Assembly: GCF_001905905.1 (NCBI RefSeq)
Contig: NZ_LIVT01000001.1
Location: 665,952 to 729,951, forward strand
Direction: 5' to 3'
Source of the DNA: Streptomyces sp. CB02366
GTDB taxonomy: Bacteria; Actinomycetota; Actinomycetes; Streptomycetales; Streptomycetaceae
DNA: 64,000 nucleotides
Below, piece by piece: positions 27,252-35,696 of the stretch. How positions within the stretch are numbered: the stretch's first letter is position 1; every line of letters starts with the position of its first letter. The translations under genes and the position numbers were made by a program. Below the pieces are notes generated by a model. The model was not told where the DNA came from. It saw only the letters and a list, made by a program, of their open reading frames with translations, and made no database searches.

Positions 27252-28073
27252 TCAGGGCCGGCTGTCGGAGGCCGCCGGGGCGGGGACCTGGGAACGAGCG
27301 GCCCGTTCGACCTGCATCCGGGTCACGGCGCGGACGTAGAGGACGGCGAGCACGGCGGCGACGACGTCCAGCGCGTCGGAGGCCGCCACCAGCCCCGCGG
27401 CCCGCACGATCTCCTCGGGCTCCTCGGCCCTCTCCCACATGCGCCCGGCCAGGCGGGAGGAGATCAGGCTCGCGACCCACGCCCCCCACCAGAGGTTGAG
27501 CGGGGTCTTCGACGCCGTGCGCCACCCCGCCTCCGGCCCGGTCCGCGCGCTGGCCTCCCACACACCGCTCGCGACGCGGTAGGGGAGCCAGAAGTTGGCG
27601 AACGGGACGAACCAGCCACCCACCGCCCAGCCGGGGCCCATCCGCTGCACCCCGGCGTCGAAGACCTCGGCGTTCCGGCGGGCCCGGTGGAACCAGACGA
27701 TGAAGACGACGGCCGTGACCAGCAGCGCCGCGCCCTGGGCGGTGGCCGCGACGTCGTACAGCCGTACGGCTCCCCGGTCGGCGCCATCGTGGACGCCCGG
27801 GGAGCCGTCCCTCACCAGGCGGTCCCAGAGGCTTCGTACCCGCAGTCCGGTGGCGATGGCGAACAGGTCGGCGGCGACGACCACGCCGAGCAGCACCGTC
27901 ACGGCCCGCGCGAGACCGACCGGGGAGCGCGGCCACGTGCCCACGCCCCAGCCCCCCGGCCCGGGCGCCGCGGGCATCAGGCCGTCGGGCAGCGGAGGCC
28001 GGGTGCCCGAGCAGAAGGTGCACAGGCCGTCGTCGGTGACGGCCGTTCTGATACGGCAACGGGTGCAGAGCAT
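27252..28073 (-). CDS. DUF4328 membrane protein with N-terminal zinc ribbon
   Basis: 273 residues. The N-terminus has two CxxC pairs (CTRCRIRTAVTDDGLCTFC), a likely zinc ribbon. A Pro-rich linker and about four membrane helices follow, with the DUF4328 signature MGPGWAVGGWFVPFANFWLP and LWWGAWVAS. I chose ATG 28071-28073 because the zinc ribbon begins directly after it; upstream frame is leader. DUF4328 proteins are of unknown function. No operon partner is obvious. Confidence 0.85.
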   Translation of the reverse strand: MLCTRCRIRTAVTDDGLCTFCSGTRPPLPDGLMPAAPGPGGWGVGTWPRSPVGLARAVTVLLGVVVAADLFAIATGLRVRSLWDRLVRDGSPGVHDGADRGAVRLYDVAATAQGAALLVTAVVFIVWFHRARRNAEVFDAGVQRMGPGWAVGGWFVPFANFWLPYRVASGVWEASARTGPEAGWRTASKTPLNLWWGAWVASLISSRLAGRMWERAEEPEEIVRAAGLVAASDALDVVAAVLAVLYVRAVTRMQVERAARSQVPAPAASDSRP

Positions 28074-28351
28074 GGAAGTGGTCCCCCGGGGCACGGTGCG
28101 GATGCACGGCCGCACGCCCTCCCCACGAGCGCACGGCCGACGCGGCGCGGCCCGGCCGGTCGCCGGGCCGTCGGCCTCATATCTTCGCAGGCGGGCGGAG
28201 GGAGGAACAGGTCGTTACGGGGCGGCCGGCCTCCCGGGGAGGCGGCGGAGGCCGGGGGCGGCGGCAACCGCTTTCCGCTCCGCCCCGGCCCCCGGACTCC
28301 GCGGAGCTCCCGGACCGCACCGGCCTCCGGCCGACTCGGTTAATCCGATCC

Positions 28352-28421
28352 AACTCGTCCGAACTCGTCCGAACTCGCCCGAATTCGTCCGAACTCGGAT
28401 GGACTCGGGTGAACCCGGGCG
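28352..28421. repeat. 10-bp tandem repeat upstream of melC
   Basis: Seven consecutive 10-bp units, the first being AACTCGTCCG twice, then AACTCGCCCG, AATTCGTCCG, AACTCGGATG, GACTCGGGTG and AACCCGGGCG. Divergence grows downstream. Ten bp is close to one helical turn, so all units face the same side of the DNA. Confidence 0.85.
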
Positions 28422-28682
28422 AGAAACGCACATCCGACCCGCCCTCAGCAGCTATTTCCAGTCAGGTCTAAACCACTGACTCGACGTACAGCAAGCCCTC
28501 ATGAACCGAAGGATCTTCACAGGCAGGGCACATTTCCGGTGGAATCTGCGCTCGTGCCCTCCGCAGTCCACGTCCACCGCATCCGGACCGCTCCGGTGCC
28601 GCCCCTGTGACCTGTGCAGACGTGTCCGTAAGAGAGCCAACCGACATCGTCCTCCTTCTGCGGGCGTCACGGCCCGTGTAGA

Positions 28683-28729
28683 CATGGCGGAGGCGGCTCC
28701 CGCCCACCCGAGGGGCCGCCTCAGCCATG
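28683..28729 (+). promoter_or_regulatory. 15-bp stem hairpin in the melC1 leader
   Basis: CATGGCGGAGGCGGC (28683-28697) pairs with GCCGCCTCAGCCATG (28715-28729), 14 of 15 positions, loop 17 nt. It ends 5 nt before the GGAGG ribosome site of melC1, so it lies in the transcript or forms a terminator/attenuator between an upstream promoter and the operon. Confidence 0.7.
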
Positions 28730-28749
28730 TTCTGGAGGGATTTTCAGCC

Positions 28750-29175
28750 ATGTCCAGACCCACTCGCCGCCAGACCCTCGGGGCCGCCACCGGTGTAGCC
28801 GCGAGCATCGCGCTCGTCGGCATGGCCTCCGCGTCCACGGGCCCCGTCTCGGCCGCGCCCAGGGAGAGGAAAGCGCCCGCGCCGGGCGCCGCCGGGGGGC
28901 CCGCGCCCTTCGACGAGGTCTTCCAGGGGCGCCGCATCCAGGGCGGGCCCGCCGAGGCCCACGCCCACGCGCACGCCCACGCGGACGCCGGGCACAACGC
29001 CGTCTACCGGGTGCTGATCGACGGCCGCGAACTCCACGTGATGCAGCACGGAAAGAGCGGCTGGAGCAGCGCGATCAACCACTACGAGAGGTTCGCGTCC
29101 CCGCTCGACGCCGCTCGCACGGCGGTCATCTCACTCAAGGGCGCCTCCGTCGTCCCGTTCGACCCCACCGCCTGA
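28750..29175 (+). CDS. melC1: Tyrosinase cofactor / copper chaperone
   Basis: 141-residue caddie protein that delivers copper to MelC2 and carries it out through the Tat pathway. It has a twin-arginine signal (PTRRQTLGAATGVAASIALV), a His-rich tract (AEAHAHAHAHADAGHN) and the conserved C-terminal MelC1 domain (VYRVLIDGRELHVMQ, SAINHYERFASPLDAARTAV). The ATG at 28750 follows GGAGG with an 11-nt gap. The next gene, tyrosinase, starts 16 nt after its stop, as in other Streptomyces melC operons. MelC2 has no signal of its own, consistent with piggy-back export. Confidence 0.96.
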   Translation: MSRPTRRQTLGAATGVAASIALVGMASASTGPVSAAPRERKAPAPGAAGGPAPFDEVFQGRRIQGGPAEAHAHAHAHADAGHNAVYRVLIDGRELHVMQHGKSGWSSAINHYERFASPLDAARTAVISLKGASVVPFDPTA

Positions 29176-29191
29176 GCCGGGAGCAGCCACC

Positions 29192-30016
29192 ATGACCGTA
29201 CGCAAGAACCAGGCGGACCTCACGGCCTCCGAGAAGAAGGCCTTCGTCGACGCCGTCCTGGGGATGAAGCGCAAGGGCGTGTACGACGAGTTCGTCTCCA
29301 CCCACCGCACCCGGTTCGCGATAGACATGAACACCGGCGTCTACGTGGGCCACTTCGGACCGTCGTTCCTGCCCTGGCACCGCAAGTTCCTCATCGACTT
29401 CGAGCGCGAGCTGCAGAAGTTCAACCCCTCGGTGTCGATCCCCTACTGGGACTGGACCGCCGACAACACCGTCGCCTCCTCCCTCTGGGCGCCGGACTTC
29501 CTCGGCGGCACCGGCCGCCCCCTGGACGACCAGGTGATGGACGGCCCCTTCGCCTTCTCCACCGGCAACTGGAAGATCAGCGTCCAGGTCGACAGCCGCG
29601 AGTTCCTCGCCCGCAACCTCGGCTACCGCGTCTCCACGCTCCCGACGAAGGCCGAGGTCGACTCCGCCCTCGCCATCCCCACCTACGACTCCGCCCCGTT
29701 CCGCGACGGTTCGGCCGGTTTCCGCGCCACGCTGGAGGGCTCGAACGGGTACATGAGCATGCACAACCGCGTGCACACCTGGGTCTGGGGCCAGATGGAG
29801 TCCAGCGTCTCCCCGAACGACCCGGTGTTCTGGCTGCACCACGCGTTCGTCGACAAGCTCTGGGCCGACTGGCAGGCGCTCCATCCGACCAGCGCCCCGT
29901 ACCTCCCCGCCGGGGGCACGGCCGATGTGATCGACCTGAACGAGACCATGCCGCCGTTCCCCGCCACGACCCCCCAGGACATGCTGGACCACACCCCGTT
30001 CTACACCTACGCCTGA
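29192..30016 (+). CDS. melC2: Tyrosinase
   Basis: Type 3 binuclear copper monooxygenase that oxidises tyrosine to dopaquinone and starts melanin formation, 274 residues. The six copper ligands are present: His38, His54 and His63 (STHRTRF, VGHFGPSFLPWH) at CuA; the two His of MHNRVHTWVWG and the His of VFWLHHAF at CuB. No signal peptide; export depends on MelC1. The gene is followed by a very strong terminator. Confidence 0.98.
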   Translation: MTVRKNQADLTASEKKAFVDAVLGMKRKGVYDEFVSTHRTRFAIDMNTGVYVGHFGPSFLPWHRKFLIDFERELQKFNPSVSIPYWDWTADNTVASSLWAPDFLGGTGRPLDDQVMDGPFAFSTGNWKISVQVDSREFLARNLGYRVSTLPTKAEVDSALAIPTYDSAPFRDGSAGFRATLEGSNGYMSMHNRVHTWVWGQMESSVSPNDPVFWLHHAFVDKLWADWQALHPTSAPYLPAGGTADVIDLNETMPPFPATTPQDMLDHTPFYTYA

Positions 30017-30030
30017 TCGTTCGGCGGAGA

Positions 30031-30076
30031 CGGGCCGCCGCCCCCGCCGCCGCGCGGCGGCGGGGGCGGCGGCCCG
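30031..30076. terminator. Very strong bidirectional terminator
   Basis: A perfect inverted repeat of about 22 bp per arm, centred at 30053/30054, all G/C, made of GGGCCGCCGCCCCC-type blocks. It lies between the convergent melC2 and hexosaminidase genes. Confidence 0.88.
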
Positions 30077-30097
30077 TCGCGGGTCCTGCCGCGGCGG

Positions 30098-31705
30098 TCA
30101 GCCCGCGCTGCCCGTCCGCTCCGCCAGCTCCTGGAACCGCGCCCAGCTCAGCGAGGGCTTCCGCGGGTCCCACAGCTTCTGCGAGGTGGCCGCCAGCGGC
30201 ATCCGGATGCCGTTCGCCACCTGCTCGGTGGTCTGCGCGTTCGCCAGGTCGCCCCAGACGGCGAACCGGCCGCCGAGGATCTGCTTCGAGTAGCGCTCGG
30301 CCACGGGTTCGGTGCCGCGCAGGACCAGCGGGGTCCACTGCTCGTAGATCCGCTTGCCCGTCGGGTAGGTGAAGTCGTTCGGCTCGCCGAGCACGTAGTA
30401 GAGGAACTCGTCGTTGAGGTTCAGCATCCTGTAGCCCGCGGCGAGGTATTCCTGCGGCGGGCGGGCGCCGATCTCCTTGCCGGTCCAGTACTCGATCTCG
30501 ATGTTCTCGTCGGCCTTGACCTTCGTGCCCCGGAAGAGGCCGTCGTTCCACGCCTTGGCGGTCCGGCCCTTCGGGACGACGACGGCCGCGCGGTCGTTCA
30601 GCCAGCCGGTGGCGAGGTCTTCGATGGTGGCCCCGGAGCCGTGCTCCTTCTCCGCCGCCCGCTGGAGCTGCGGGTAGGAGGCGGCCGGGTTCTGGACGGT
30701 CAGCGCCTGGTACTCGTCCGCGCCCAGGTGCCAGAAACGCCCCGGGAACAGCTCGGTGTACTCGTCGAGCAGCTCGTCGATGATCTTGGCCGCGCCCGGC
30801 TCGGAGATGTCGATGGACCCCTTCGACGGGACGCCCGCCGTGTTGCGCAGCTGGAGGTCGGGGTGGGCGGCCAGGACGGCGCCGAGGTGTCCGGGCGAGT
30901 CGATCTCGGGGACGACCTCGATGTGCCGGCTGTTGGCGAGACCGACGATGCGGCGGACCTCGTCCTGGGTGAGGGCCTCGTCGGCGACCACCTCGGGATG
31001 GGACTTCGACTCGATCCGGAACGCCTGGTCGTCGGAGAAGTGCAGGCCGAGCTGGTTGAGCTTGAGGTCGCCCATCTCGCGTATGCGGTCCTCGATCCAC
31101 TCCGCGCTGTAGTGCTTGCGGGCGATGTCGAGGTTGAGCCCGCGCTGCGGCCGGTCCGGCCGGTCGTTGACGACGCCCTCGGGGACCGTGCCGTCCGCCT
31201 TCAGGGACTGCTTGAGCGTACGGGTGCCGTAGAAGACGCCCGACTCGTCGGGTCCGGTGATCCTCACCTTCCGGTCGCGCACGGTGAGCGTGTACGACTC
31301 GGTGGGGCCCGCGTCCTTGTCGCCGAGTGCCAGCTCGACGTCCCCCGCCTTCGCCGGCTCGGCGCCCCGGTAGCGGATCTTCAGCTCGTCGGCGAGCAGC
31401 CGCGCCTCGTCGGCGAGCACCTGGCTGCCCTGGGCGATGACGACCCCGCTGTCCTTGCCGGGCCGCCAGCCGGGCCCCCGGGCGGCGGTGTGCTCGCGCA
31501 CGGCGGGGACCGTGCTCGGCGCACTGGACATCGGGTAGCTGCGGGACGGCGAGGGGGCCGCCTCGGCGGAGGTGCCGGAGGGCGACGCGGTGTCGCCGGA
31601 GGACCCGCTGCCGGAGCCTTCCGGCCAGACGACGACGGTGAGGACGACGGCGGCCGCGGCCGTGACGGCCGCGCCGGTGACGAGGGCACCACGCGAGGGC
31701 GACAT
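30098..31705 (-). CDS. GH20 beta-N-acetylhexosaminidase
   Basis: Exported glycosidase of 535 residues that removes terminal N-acetylglucosamine from chitin or wall oligosaccharides. N-terminal signal anchor (GALVTGAAVTAAAAVVLTVV), Ser/Thr/Pro linker, a GH20b domain (VVIAQGSQVLADEARLLADE), then the catalytic barrel with RGLNLDIARKHYS, QLGLHFSDDQAFR, EVVPEIDSPGHLGA and the catalytic Asp-Glu pair in HLGADEY. Start ATG 31703-31705 with GGAGG 8 nt upstream. Substrate in vivo is inferred from the family. Confidence 0.94.
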   Translation of the reverse strand: MSPSRGALVTGAAVTAAAAVVLTVVVWPEGSGSGSSGDTASPSGTSAEAAPSPSRSYPMSSAPSTVPAVREHTAARGPGWRPGKDSGVVIAQGSQVLADEARLLADELKIRYRGAEPAKAGDVELALGDKDAGPTESYTLTVRDRKVRITGPDESGVFYGTRTLKQSLKADGTVPEGVVNDRPDRPQRGLNLDIARKHYSAEWIEDRIREMGDLKLNQLGLHFSDDQAFRIESKSHPEVVADEALTQDEVRRIVGLANSRHIEVVPEIDSPGHLGAVLAAHPDLQLRNTAGVPSKGSIDISEPGAAKIIDELLDEYTELFPGRFWHLGADEYQALTVQNPAASYPQLQRAAEKEHGSGATIEDLATGWLNDRAAVVVPKGRTAKAWNDGLFRGTKVKADENIEIEYWTGKEIGARPPQEYLAAGYRMLNLNDEFLYYVLGEPNDFTYPTGKRIYEQWTPLVLRGTEPVAERYSKQILGGRFAVWGDLANAQTTEQVANGIRMPLAATSQKLWDPRKPSLSWARFQELAERTGSAG

Positions 31706-32212
31706 CGGACAGATTCCTCCATTACGGGACTGCATGCGGGCGAAAAGAGTGAAGAGAGGGGGAAATGGGTGATCTGAGAGCAAGATTGGCATTTTTGTCC
31801 GGGGATCGCCCACCGGGGAGGTCGGATAAGCGGACGATCCTCGACGGACTGCTGGTCAGACGTCCATCACCCGTTCCGAAACTCTCCCGTTCGGGTGATT
31901 CCGCCGTGGGCCGCCGGGTGTCCCCCGGCCGATCTCGCTAGCGTTGCGGCACACGCGTCCCGCGCCTCCCCCTCCATCTCCCCGGGCCGCCCTCCCCGGA
32001 GCACCCTCCCGGCCCCCGACCCGCTCGCCCAGCACACGGAACGCAGCACCACCCCCGCGGAGGGCGCTCCCGCCCCCGCGGATCCCGTCCCACCCAGCGG
32101 AACTCACTCCCCCTCCGGGCAACCCCGCCGCACCCTGGCCTGTCTTCCCAGGACGGAGCGTCCCTTTCCGGGACCACGGAGCCCCAGCCGCCGTTGACAC
32201 GAGGAGCCCACG
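31706..32212. other. Divergent intergenic region
   Basis: 507 bp between the divergent hexosaminidase and OHCU decarboxylase genes. A/T-rich patches around 31770-31800 are likely promoter sequence for the hexosaminidase. I see no gene, no inverted repeat worth naming and no DasR-type site I could verify. Confidence 0.45.
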
Positions 32213-32830
32213 CTGTCCAGGTCCAGCGAGTCCCCCGCCGGCCTGCCGAAGCGGTCCACGCCCCCGGCCGGCCGGTCGGCCGTGCCCGTACAGCCGTGTC
32301 GTCCGGCGCCCGGCGCCGGCCCGGGGCCGGAGCACGCCGGCGCGCCGCCGATCGACCCTGCCGTCGGCCTCGCCCATTTCAACAGCCTCCCCTTCGCCGC
32401 AGCCGAGGCGGCCTTCCTGGAGTGCTGCGGCAGCCTGCGGTGGGCCCACCGCATGGCCGCCCACCGCCCCTACCCCGATCTCGGCGCCCTACTGGCGGCG
32501 TCCGACGAGGCGGGCTACGACCTCGCGCCCGACGACATCGCGGAGGCCCTGGCCGCCGAGCCTGCCCCTTGCCTCCACCACGACGCGTATCCCGGCGCCC
32601 ATCTGGCGCTGCGGGCCGCGCACGCGGCGTACGAGAGCCGGTTCGGCCACGCCTTCGTGATCTGCCTGGACCCCTCCGCGCCCTCCCAGCACGTGGACCA
32701 GGTGCTGGCCGGGATCCGGGTCCGGCTGGCGCACGAGGTGGACGAGGAGCGGGCCGTGACCGCCGAGGAGCTGCGCCGACTCGCCCGGAGCCGCATCCTG
32801 GAAATGATCACCGCGGACCCCGGCCGGTAG
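32213..32830 (+). CDS. OHCU decarboxylase (uric acid catabolism)
   Basis: 2-oxo-4-hydroxy-4-carboxy-5-ureidoimidazoline decarboxylase, the last step from urate to S-allantoin. The domain starts near VGLAHFNSLPFAAAEAAFLE and shows CCGSLRWAHRMAAHRPYPDL, YESRFGHAFVICL and an EELRRLARSRI helix. The expected catalytic His-containing segment (RPYPD region) is present. Start: GAGGAG at 32201-32206 is spaced for an in-frame CTG at 32213; the first GTG is at 32282, without a ribosome site. No other ureide gene is nearby, so it is isolated from its pathway. Confidence 0.8.
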   Translation: MSRSSESPAGLPKRSTPPAGRSAVPVQPCRPAPGAGPGPEHAGAPPIDPAVGLAHFNSLPFAAAEAAFLECCGSLRWAHRMAAHRPYPDLGALLAASDEAGYDLAPDDIAEALAAEPAPCLHHDAYPGAHLALRAAHAAYESRFGHAFVICLDPSAPSQHVDQVLAGIRVRLAHEVDEERAVTAEELRRLARSRILEMITADPGR

Positions 32831-32898
32831 GACCCCCGCCTCCCCCGGTACGCCCCCGCGACACGCCGCGCCCTAGCCCGTACGTGCCTGTTTGATTG

Positions 32899-32916
32899 CC
32901 GGTTTGATCACACCGG
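32899..32916. promoter_or_regulatory. 18-bp dyad upstream of sdhC
   Basis: CCGGT-T-TGATCA-C-ACCGG is symmetric at 16 of 18 positions, 126 bp upstream of the sdhC start, in the short gap after the OHCU gene. A TTTGAT direct repeat (32891, 32903) overlaps. Probably an operator of the succinate dehydrogenase operon. The regulator is unknown. Confidence 0.45.
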
Positions 32917-33042
32917 AGGCCCCGGCGCGAACGAACCGACAATGCGTCGCTACGATGGCCGGGGCCGGTGGACCGTACCCGGCCGGGTCAGACCGACAGT
33001 CAAGCCGGCCGGCCCTCATCCCCGCTCCCGGAGGGTTCTTCC

Positions 33043-33423
33043 GTGCCGGCTGGAACGCTGTACCGCGGCCGGGAAGGCATGTGGTCCTGGGTGGCTCATC
33101 GAGTCACCGGTGTCCTCATCTTCTTCTTCCTGTTCGTACATGTCCTGGACACCGCACTCGTCCGCGTATCCCCCGAGGCGTACGACGACGTCGTGGCCAC
33201 CTACAAGACGTGGCCCGTCGCGTTCCTCGAATACGGCCTCGTGGCCGCGATTCTCTTCCACGCGCTGAACGGTCTGCGGATCATCGCCGTGGACTTCTGG
33301 GCCAAGGGCCCGCGCGTCCAGAAGCAGATGCTCTGGACCGTGGTGGGCATCTGGATCGTGCTGATGGTCGGGGCCCTGTACCCCGTCCTCGGTCACGCCG
33401 TACGCGATCTCTTCGGGAGCTGA
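33043..33423 (+). CDS. sdhC: Succinate dehydrogenase cytochrome b556 subunit
   Basis: 126-residue membrane anchor with three helices that binds heme b and quinone for respiratory complex II. It has SWVAHRVTGVLIFFFLFVHV, with the conserved R and H residues, and FHALNGLRIIAVDF. The start is GTG 33043 with GGAGG 8 nt upstream. It is first in sdhCDAB, with 5 nt to sdhD. Confidence 0.95.
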   Translation: MPAGTLYRGREGMWSWVAHRVTGVLIFFFLFVHVLDTALVRVSPEAYDDVVATYKTWPVAFLEYGLVAAILFHALNGLRIIAVDFWAKGPRVQKQMLWTVVGIWIVLMVGALYPVLGHAVRDLFGS

Positions 33424-33428
33424 GGCCC

Positions 33429-33911
33429 ATGTCCAGCGAGACCTCTTCCGCAGCCGCGATCGGCGACGTCGAGGGCGTGAGCCTCTACGACGTCGACCAC
33501 CCGGCCCCGGTGATCGAGCCGCCGCGCAAGCGGACGGAGAAGACGCCCAAGGGATCGCGCACCAACTTCGAGATGTACGCCTGGCTCTTCATGCGCCTGT
33601 CGGGCATCGTCCTGGTCGTCCTCGTCCTCGGCCACCTGCTGATCCAGCTGGTGCTCGACGGCGGCGTCTCCAAGATCGGCTTCGCCTTCGTGGCGGGCCG
33701 CTGGGCCTCGCCGTTCTGGCAGGTCTGGGACCTGACGATGCTGTGGCTCGCCATGCTCCACGGCGCCAACGGCCTCCGTACGGTCATCAACGACTACGCC
33801 GAGCGGGACAACACCCGCTTCTGGCTGAAGATGCTCCTGTACACCGCCACGGTGTTCACCGTCCTGCTGGGCACGCTGGTGATCTTCACCTTCGACCCGA
33901 ACATCCGCTAG
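33429..33911 (+). CDS. sdhD: Succinate dehydrogenase hydrophobic membrane anchor subunit
   Basis: 160-residue second membrane anchor. A hydrophilic N-terminal tail of about 45 residues precedes three helices; LFMRLSGIVLVVLVLGHLLI and LHGANGLRTVINDYAE mirror the heme/quinone motifs of SdhC. It sits between sdhC and sdhA (30 nt). Confidence 0.95.
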   Translation: MSSETSSAAAIGDVEGVSLYDVDHPAPVIEPPRKRTEKTPKGSRTNFEMYAWLFMRLSGIVLVVLVLGHLLIQLVLDGGVSKIGFAFVAGRWASPFWQVWDLTMLWLAMLHGANGLRTVINDYAERDNTRFWLKMLLYTATVFTVLLGTLVIFTFDPNIR

Positions 33912-33941
33912 GCGCCGGGACAGAGGGACCAGAGGAAAACC

Positions 33942-35696
33942 ATGCAGATCCACAAGTACGACACCGTCATCGTCGGCGCCGGCGGCGCCGGCATGCGCGC
34001 GGCCATCGAGGCCACCAAGCGCAGCCGCACCGCCGTGCTGACGAAGCTCTACCCCACCCGCTCCCACACGGGCGCCGCGCAGGGCGGCATGGCCGCAGCG
34101 CTGGCCAACGTGGAGGAGGACAACTGGGAGTGGCACACCTTCGACACGATCAAGGGCGGTGACTACCTGGTCGACCAGGACGCCGCCGAGATCCTGGCGA
34201 AGGAGGCCATCGACGCCGTCCTCGACCTGGAGAAGATGGGCCTGCCGTTCGGCCGCACGCCCGAGGGCAAGATCGACCAGCGCCGCTTCGGCGGTCACAC
34301 CCGCAGCCACGGTGAGGCCCCGGTCCGTCGCGCCTGCTACTCGGGCGACCGCACCGGCCACATGATCCTCCAGACGCTGTACCAGAACTGCGTCAAGGAG
34401 GGCGTGGAGTTCTTCAACGAGTTCTACGTCCTGGACCAGCTGATCACCGAGGTCGACGGGGTCAAGACGTCCGCCGGCGTCGTCGCGTACGAGCTGGCGA
34501 CCGGTGAGATCCACATCTTCCAGGCCAAGTCGGTCATCTACGCCTCCGGCGGCACCGGCAAGTTCTTCAAGGTGACGTCGAACGCCCACACCCTGACCGG
34601 TGACGGCCAGGCCGCCTGCTACCGGCGCGGTCTGCCGCTGGAGGACATGGAGTTCTTCCAGTTCCACCCGACGGGCATCTGGCGCATGGGCATCCTGCTG
34701 ACGGAAGGCGCCCGCGGTGAGGGCGGCATCCTCCGCAACAAGGACGGCGAGCGCTTCATGGAGAAGTACGCGCCGGTCATGAAGGACCTCGCCTCCCGTG
34801 ACGTCGTCTCGCGCTCCATCTACACGGAGATCCGCGAGGGCCGCGGCTGCGGTCCCGCCGGCGACCACGTGTACCTGGACCTGACGCACCTGCCGCCGGA
34901 GCAGCTGGACGCCAAGCTCCCGGACATCACGGAGTTCGCGCGGACGTACCTCGGCATCGAGCCCTACACGGACCCGATCCCGATCCAGCCGACCGCGCAC
35001 TACGCCATGGGCGGCATCCCGACCAACGTCGAGGGCGAGGTGCTGGCCGACAACACCACCGTCGTCCCCGGCCTGTACGCCGCGGGCGAGGTCGCCTGCG
35101 TCTCGGTGCACGGCGCCAACCGCCTGGGCACCAACTCGCTGCTCGACATCAACGTCTTCGGCAAGCGCTCCGGCATCGCGGCCGCCGAGTACGCGGCGAA
35201 GAGCGACTTCGTCGAGCTGCCCGAGAACCCGGCCCAGCTCGTCGCCGACCAGGTGGAGCGGCTGCGCAACTCCACCGGCACCGAGCGCGTCGCGGCGCTG
35301 CGCACGGAGCTCCAGGAGTGCATGGACGCCAACGTGATGGTGTTCCGCACCGAGCAGACCATCAAGACGGCGGTCGCCAAGATCGCCGAGCTGCGCGAGC
35401 GCTACCTGAACGTGTCCATCCAGGACAAGGGCAAGCGGTTCAACACCGACCTGCTGGAGGCCATCGAGCTGGGCAACCTGCTCGACCTGGCCGAGGTCAT
35501 GGCGGTCTCCGCGCTCGCCCGCAAGGAGTCCCGCGGCGGTCACTACCGCGAGGACTACCCCAACCGCGACGACGTCAACTTCATGCGCCACACCATGGCG
35601 TACCGCGAGGTGGCCGCCGACGGCGCCGAGTCGATCCGGCTCGACTACAAGCCGGTCGTGACGACCCGCTACCAGCCGATGGAGCGTAAGTACTGA
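33942..35696 (+). CDS. sdhA: Succinate dehydrogenase flavoprotein subunit
   Basis: 584-residue catalytic subunit oxidising succinate to fumarate, with covalent FAD. N-terminal dinucleotide fold (VIVGAGGAGMRAAIEA), flavin-linking histidine segment (TRSHTGAAQGGM), QFHPTGI, the substrate-binding and catalytic region SRSIYTEIREGRGCG, and HYAMGGIPTNVEG plus GANRLGTNSLLD. AGAGGAAA ribosome site before ATG 33942. The stop overlaps sdhB's ATG (TGATG). Confidence 0.98.
   Translation: MQIHKYDTVIVGAGGAGMRAAIEATKRSRTAVLTKLYPTRSHTGAAQGGMAAALANVEEDNWEWHTFDTIKGGDYLVDQDAAEILAKEAIDAVLDLEKMGLPFGRTPEGKIDQRRFGGHTRSHGEAPVRRACYSGDRTGHMILQTLYQNCVKEGVEFFNEFYVLDQLITEVDGVKTSAGVVAYELATGEIHIFQAKSVIYASGGTGKFFKVTSNAHTLTGDGQAACYRRGLPLEDMEFFQFHPTGIWRMGILLTEGARGEGGILRNKDGERFMEKYAPVMKDLASRDVVSRSIYTEIREGRGCGPAGDHVYLDLTHLPPEQLDAKLPDITEFARTYLGIEPYTDPIPIQPTAHYAMGGIPTNVEGEVLADNTTVVPGLYAAGEVACVSVHGANRLGTNSLLDINVFGKRSGIAAAEYAAKSDFVELPENPAQLVADQVERLRNSTGTERVAALRTELQECMDANVMVFRTEQTIKTAVAKIAELRERYLNVSIQDKGKRFNTDLLEAIELGNLLDLAEVMAVSALARKESRGGHYREDYPNRDDVNFMRHTMAYREVAADGAESIRLDYKPVVTTRYQPMERKY

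Larger units (their letters stand above)
28074..28749. other. Divergent intergenic region before melC1
   Basis: 676 bp between the divergent DUF4328 and melC1 genes. It holds a 10-bp tandem repeat (28352-28421), a long leader hairpin (28683-28729) and the ribosome site GGAGG (28735-28739) of melC1. A frame is open from ATG 28501 into melC1 but shows no gene-like features. Confidence 0.6.

Noticed and set aside
28352..28421. CRISPR-like array
   Set aside because: Units are only 10 bp without spacers; a plain tandem repeat.
28501..28749. N-terminal extension of MelC1 or separate gene starting at ATG 28501, with CPxC motifs
   Set aside because: The twin-arginine signal and the ribosome site fix the MelC1 start at 28750; the stretch includes the leader hairpin.
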